In this document: positions 54,682 through 56,868 of the stretch, one piece after another
How positions within the stretch are numbered: position 1 is the stretch's first letter
Layout: each line of letters opens with the position of its first letter
DNA from: Clostridiales bacterium
GTDB lineage: Bacteria; Bacillota; Clostridia; Lachnospirales; Lachnospiraceae
NCBI GenBank assembly: GCA_018365455.1
Contig: JAGZJZ010000042.1
Location: forward strand, 1 to 56,868
Direction: 5' to 3'
DNA: 56,868 nt
Translations under genes and position numbers: made by a program
The notes under the pieces: generated by a model
What the model was told of the DNA's origin: nothing
Seen by the model: only the letters and a program-made list of their open reading frames with translations
The model's database searches: none

Positions 54682-55860
54682 ATGGATAAAAAGATATTTA
54701 CATCAGAATCAGTTACGGAAGGACATCCTGATAAGATATGCGATCAAATATCGGATGCAATTTTGGATGAGCATATTCGACAGGATCCTTTAAGTCGTGT
54801 CGCATGTGAGACAAGTATAACTACTGGGATGGTTTTAGTTATGGGTGAAATCACTACCAATGCGCAGATAGACATTCAAAAAATAGTGCGAAATACAGTA
54901 AAAGAAATTGGATATACCAGAGGAAAGTTTGGATTTGATGCAGAAACTTGTGGGATAATTACTTCTATTCATGAACAATCTAAGGATATAGCATTGGGAG
55001 TAGATTTGTCGTTAGAAGAAAAAGAAAAATCAGACAAGCAATTGAGCGAGTCGTTAGGTGCTGGTGACCAAGGGATGATGTTTGGCTATGCCACAAATGA
55101 AACTGAAGGATATATGCCATATCCAATAGCACTAGCGCATAAACTAGCATACAAATTATCACAGGTTAGAAAAGATGGTACATTATCATATCTTAGACCG
55201 GATGGAAAAACTCAGGTTACTATGGAATATGACTCTGCAGGATTTGCAAAAAGAGTTGATACAATTGTAATCTCCACGCAACATAGTCCGGAGATTACAC
55301 AGAGCCAGTTGAGCAGTGATATAATAAAGTATGTTATTAGTGAGTCTAGTGAAATGATAGATGAGAAAACAAAGATTCTTGTTAATCCCACTGGACGCTT
55401 TGTTATTGGTGGCCCACATGGAGATAGTGGTTTGACAGGTCGCAAAATAATAGTTGATACATATGGTGGATATGCAAGACATGGTGGGGGAGCTTTTTCG
55501 GGAAAAGATTGCACCAAAGTAGATAGGTCAGCAGCGTATGCAGCGAGATATATTGCAAAAAATATTGTTGCATCTGGTGCAGCAGATAAATGTGAAATAC
55601 AGTTGGCTTATGCAATAGGTGTTGCGAATCCAATCTCAATTAGGGTGGATTCCTTTGGGACAGGAAGGGTTTCTGAAGAAGAACTTGTTGCTGTAATTAG
55701 AAATAATTTTGACCTTAGACCGGCAGGGATTATTGATATGTTGAATTTACGCCAGCCGTTCTATAAAGCTACAGCAGCTTATGGTCATTTTGGACGTGAA
55801 GATATATTATTTCCTTGGGAAATGGTAGATAAAGCTGACCTGATAAAGGCAGCACTTTAA
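54682..55860 (+). CDS. metK: S-adenosylmethionine synthetase
   Basis: The 392-residue protein is a full-length MetK. It has GHPDKICDQISDAILD (14-29), the ATP motif GAGDQGMMFGYATNE, GGPHGDSGLTGRK, and the phosphate-binding GGGAFSGKDCTKVDRSAAY. AGGAGG (54669-54674) precedes the start. It makes SAM from methionine and ATP. Next to a cluster with eight radical SAM domains and four methyltransferase-type domains, a dedicated copy would raise SAM supply. A relic of another metK lies just downstream. Confidence 0.95.
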   Translation: MDKKIFTSESVTEGHPDKICDQISDAILDEHIRQDPLSRVACETSITTGMVLVMGEITTNAQIDIQKIVRNTVKEIGYTRGKFGFDAETCGIITSIHEQSKDIALGVDLSLEEKEKSDKQLSESLGAGDQGMMFGYATNETEGYMPYPIALAHKLAYKLSQVRKDGTLSYLRPDGKTQVTMEYDSAGFAKRVDTIVISTQHSPEITQSQLSSDIIKYVISESSEMIDEKTKILVNPTGRFVIGGPHGDSGLTGRKIIVDTYGGYARHGGGAFSGKDCTKVDRSAAYAARYIAKNIVASGAADKCEIQLAYAIGVANPISIRVDSFGTGRVSEEELVAVIRNNFDLRPAGIIDMLNLRQPFYKATAAYGHFGREDILFPWEMVDKADLIKAAL

Positions 55861-55933
55861 AAAGAGCTAATAGTGTAATAAATACTGTATCCTCGGAAGA
55901 TCGCAAAAGAGCTCGTCCCTGGTACCCCCCGGG

Positions 55934-56094
55934 TTAATCCTCGGTAATGGTGACATCATCAACCGTCGATTTCGGAATTGTCGCCACCGAGTGATACTCG
56001 GTTAGTAAAAAAATCCAGTTCTAACTCTCTTTTGATTTGACGTGCAGCAGCAGATTCAATTGATAGTGCAAAACGTCGTCCTGCGACAGGATCT
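55934..56094 (-). pseudogene. Possible decayed reverse-strand coding fragment
   Basis: On the minus strand one frame reads DPVAGRRFALSIESAAARQ and continues KRELELDF to a homopolymer run (plus-strand A run at 56008-56014). After a frame change it reads EYHSVATIPKSTVDDVTI to a TAA at 55934-55936. The composition looks protein-like and is richer in GC than the surroundings. I do not recognise it, and a stop lies just upstream. It may be a frameshifted leftover of an unrelated gene. Confidence 0.25.
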
Positions 56095-56130
56095 TATTTG
56101 GTAAGTATGAGTAACAAGGTGCTGGATTCG

Positions 56131-56219
56131 CGGAGCCCATTTATAAACAGGCTGTGGCTATGGTCATTATGGCGAAGCAACATTGAATTTCCTTGAGGAA
56201 AGCTTGATGAGGTTGAATG
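56131..56219 (+). pseudogene. Relic of the 3' end of a second metK
   Basis: With small frame corrections the segment reads RPIYKQAV, then YGHYGEATLNF and a PWEKLDEVE-like tail, which matches the C-terminus of S-adenosylmethionine synthetase. It aligns by eye to the last 90 bases of the intact metK (QPFYKATAAYGHFGRED) but is clearly a different copy. At least two frame changes and the loss of everything upstream make it non-functional. The gap between metK and this point (55861-56130) otherwise holds no supported gene. Confidence 0.6.
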
Positions 56220-56270
56220 CTCAAAAATGTATTTTTACTATACAGAGTTAAGTTTGGAAGGGATGAGCTT

Positions 56271-56770
56271 ATGATTAGAGTCTATGCAGTTGCAATAGAT
56301 GAATATTTTGAACAAGGATATATCGAAATGGTTGAGCATTTGCAACAATGCAAAAAGGACAAGATACTGAGATCTAGGTATAAGAGAGATCAGTTATTGT
56401 CTCTTTTTGGAGATGTTCTATTGAGGTATGGACTAAGTGATTTGTTTGCATACACGGGACCGATAACACTTTGCTAAGGTGAGTTTAAAAAACCATACTT
56501 AGATGTGGAAGGTGTATATTTCAATATTTCACATTCAGGGAAATATGTTGTATGTGCAGTAGGAGATAGTGAGATGGGGATTGATGTTCAGAAAGAAGTT
56601 ATGTTAAAGGAAGAAGAATTGCTTCAACTATGCAACAGATTTTTTACTGAGTTTGAGTTTCGATCACTACAAAGTTCAAAAAATAGAATAGATTATTTTC
56701 ATAAGCTTTGGACATTAAAAGAAAGTTATATAAAATATCTGGGCACAGGTATGTATTGTAGACTTAATAC
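56271..56770 (+). pseudogene. Sfp-type phosphopantetheinyl transferase, broken
   Basis: ATG 56271 follows GGAAGGG (56256-56262) and opens a protein starting MIRVYAVAIDEYF with RYKRDQLLSLFGDVLLRYGL, as in Sfp-type enzymes. An in-frame TAA at 56475-56477 interrupts it. The same frame then continues FKKPYLDVEGVYFNISHSGKY, with GIDVQ and KLWTLKESYIKYLGTG, the catalytic Asp and KESYIK region. The reading ends at about residue 168 where the IS66-like repeat begins, losing the usual last ~50 residues. Such enzymes activate ACPs, so the host must use another copy for the two ACPs here, unless the TAA is a sequencing error. Confidence 0.8.
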
Positions 56771-56868
56771 GTAAGCGTCAAATAAGATAGTGGATTTTTT
56801 GTTCTGGCCTCTTGTGAGATAATATCCCTAGATTTAAAGAGTCTTAAGTCACTTAAGGTACTTAAGGG
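56771..56868 (+). mobile_element. IS66-like insertion element end, continuing out of window
   Basis: The sequence GTAAGCGTCAAATAAGATAG marks an abrupt break in the PPTase frame and starts with GTAAGCG, typical of IS66-family terminal repeats. The next 80 bases hold no gene, consistent with the non-coding end of an element whose transposase genes lie beyond the window. An 18-base near copy (one mismatch) lies after loaP at 1244-1261. Confidence 0.55.

Noticed and set aside
1..56868. CRISPR arrays, tRNA and rRNA genes
   Set aside because: No regularly spaced repeats, no cloverleaf-like segments and no rRNA signatures were noticed on either strand.

Overview
The window is AT-rich, tightly packed DNA from a low-GC Gram-positive bacterium, most likely an anaerobic Clostridia-type Firmicute. 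The signs are Shine-Dalgarno sites of the AGGAGG type, frequent TTG and GTG starts, a LoaP antiterminator, many radical SAM and cobalamin-type enzymes, and an iron-sulfur flavoprotein. Every convincing gene lies on the + strand. From about 1.9 to 54.4 kb the genes follow each other with gaps of mostly under 60 bases or with ATGA-type overlaps. It reads as one very large biosynthetic operon for a specialised metabolite.

Layout. 1-1880: decayed sequence, a textbook sigma-A promoter (379-407), a possible 8-codon leader peptide, loaP, an IS-like terminal repeat, a perfect 31-bp inverted repeat and the 5' part of a group II intron. 1881-7162: DAHP synthase, type II PKS core (KS-alpha, KS-beta/CLF, ACP, ketoreductase, second ACP) and an alpha/beta hydrolase. 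7159-21648: a carbamoyltransferase split into two genes 6.3 kb apart, an alkaline-phosphatase-superfamily enzyme, five radical SAM proteins of the B12-binding architecture, a chorismatase-like protein, an unknown possible beta-propeller and an AlkZ-related protein. 21688-33639: a heterodimeric ABC exporter, AMP-dependent ligase, two O-methyltransferase-like proteins, PIG-L deacetylase, a GT2/phosphatase-superfamily fusion, another radical SAM protein and an Fe-S flavoprotein. 33691-39267: oxidoreductase, ROK kinase, type II dehydroquinase, AHBA-synthase-like aminotransferase and a HAD/radical SAM fusion. This set matches RifL, RifN, RifJ, RifK and RifM of the 3-amino-5-hydroxybenzoate (AHBA) pathway. 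39292-45144: BtrH-like acyltransferase, methyltransferase, radical SAM, a degenerate ferritin-like protein, and a GyrB ATPase region fused to a methyltransferase. 45158-54430: two sulfotransferases, an amidinotransferase-fold enzyme, PAPS synthesis (CysD, CysN, CysC) and an SsuABC-type importer. 54682 to the end: metK, a relic of a second metK, a phosphopantetheinyl transferase broken by an in-frame stop and cut off at an IS66-like end.

How it may work together (inference). The AHBA enzymes supply an aminohydroxybenzoate unit and the chorismatase-like enzyme perhaps a hydroxybenzoate. The AMP ligase would load an aryl acid onto an ACP and the KS/CLF pair would extend a chain. The glycosyltransferase, deacetylase, carbamoyltransferase, methyltransferases and radical SAM enzymes would decorate it. 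AHBA genes together with an ACP, ligase, sugar transferase, PIG-L deacetylase, carbamoyltransferase and O-methyltransferases recall mitomycin biosynthesis, and an AlkZ-related protein would suit a DNA-damaging product. Sulfotransferases with dedicated PAPS genes predict sulfation. MetK would feed the unusually heavy SAM demand. I do not recognise this combination as a described cluster; no database search was possible.
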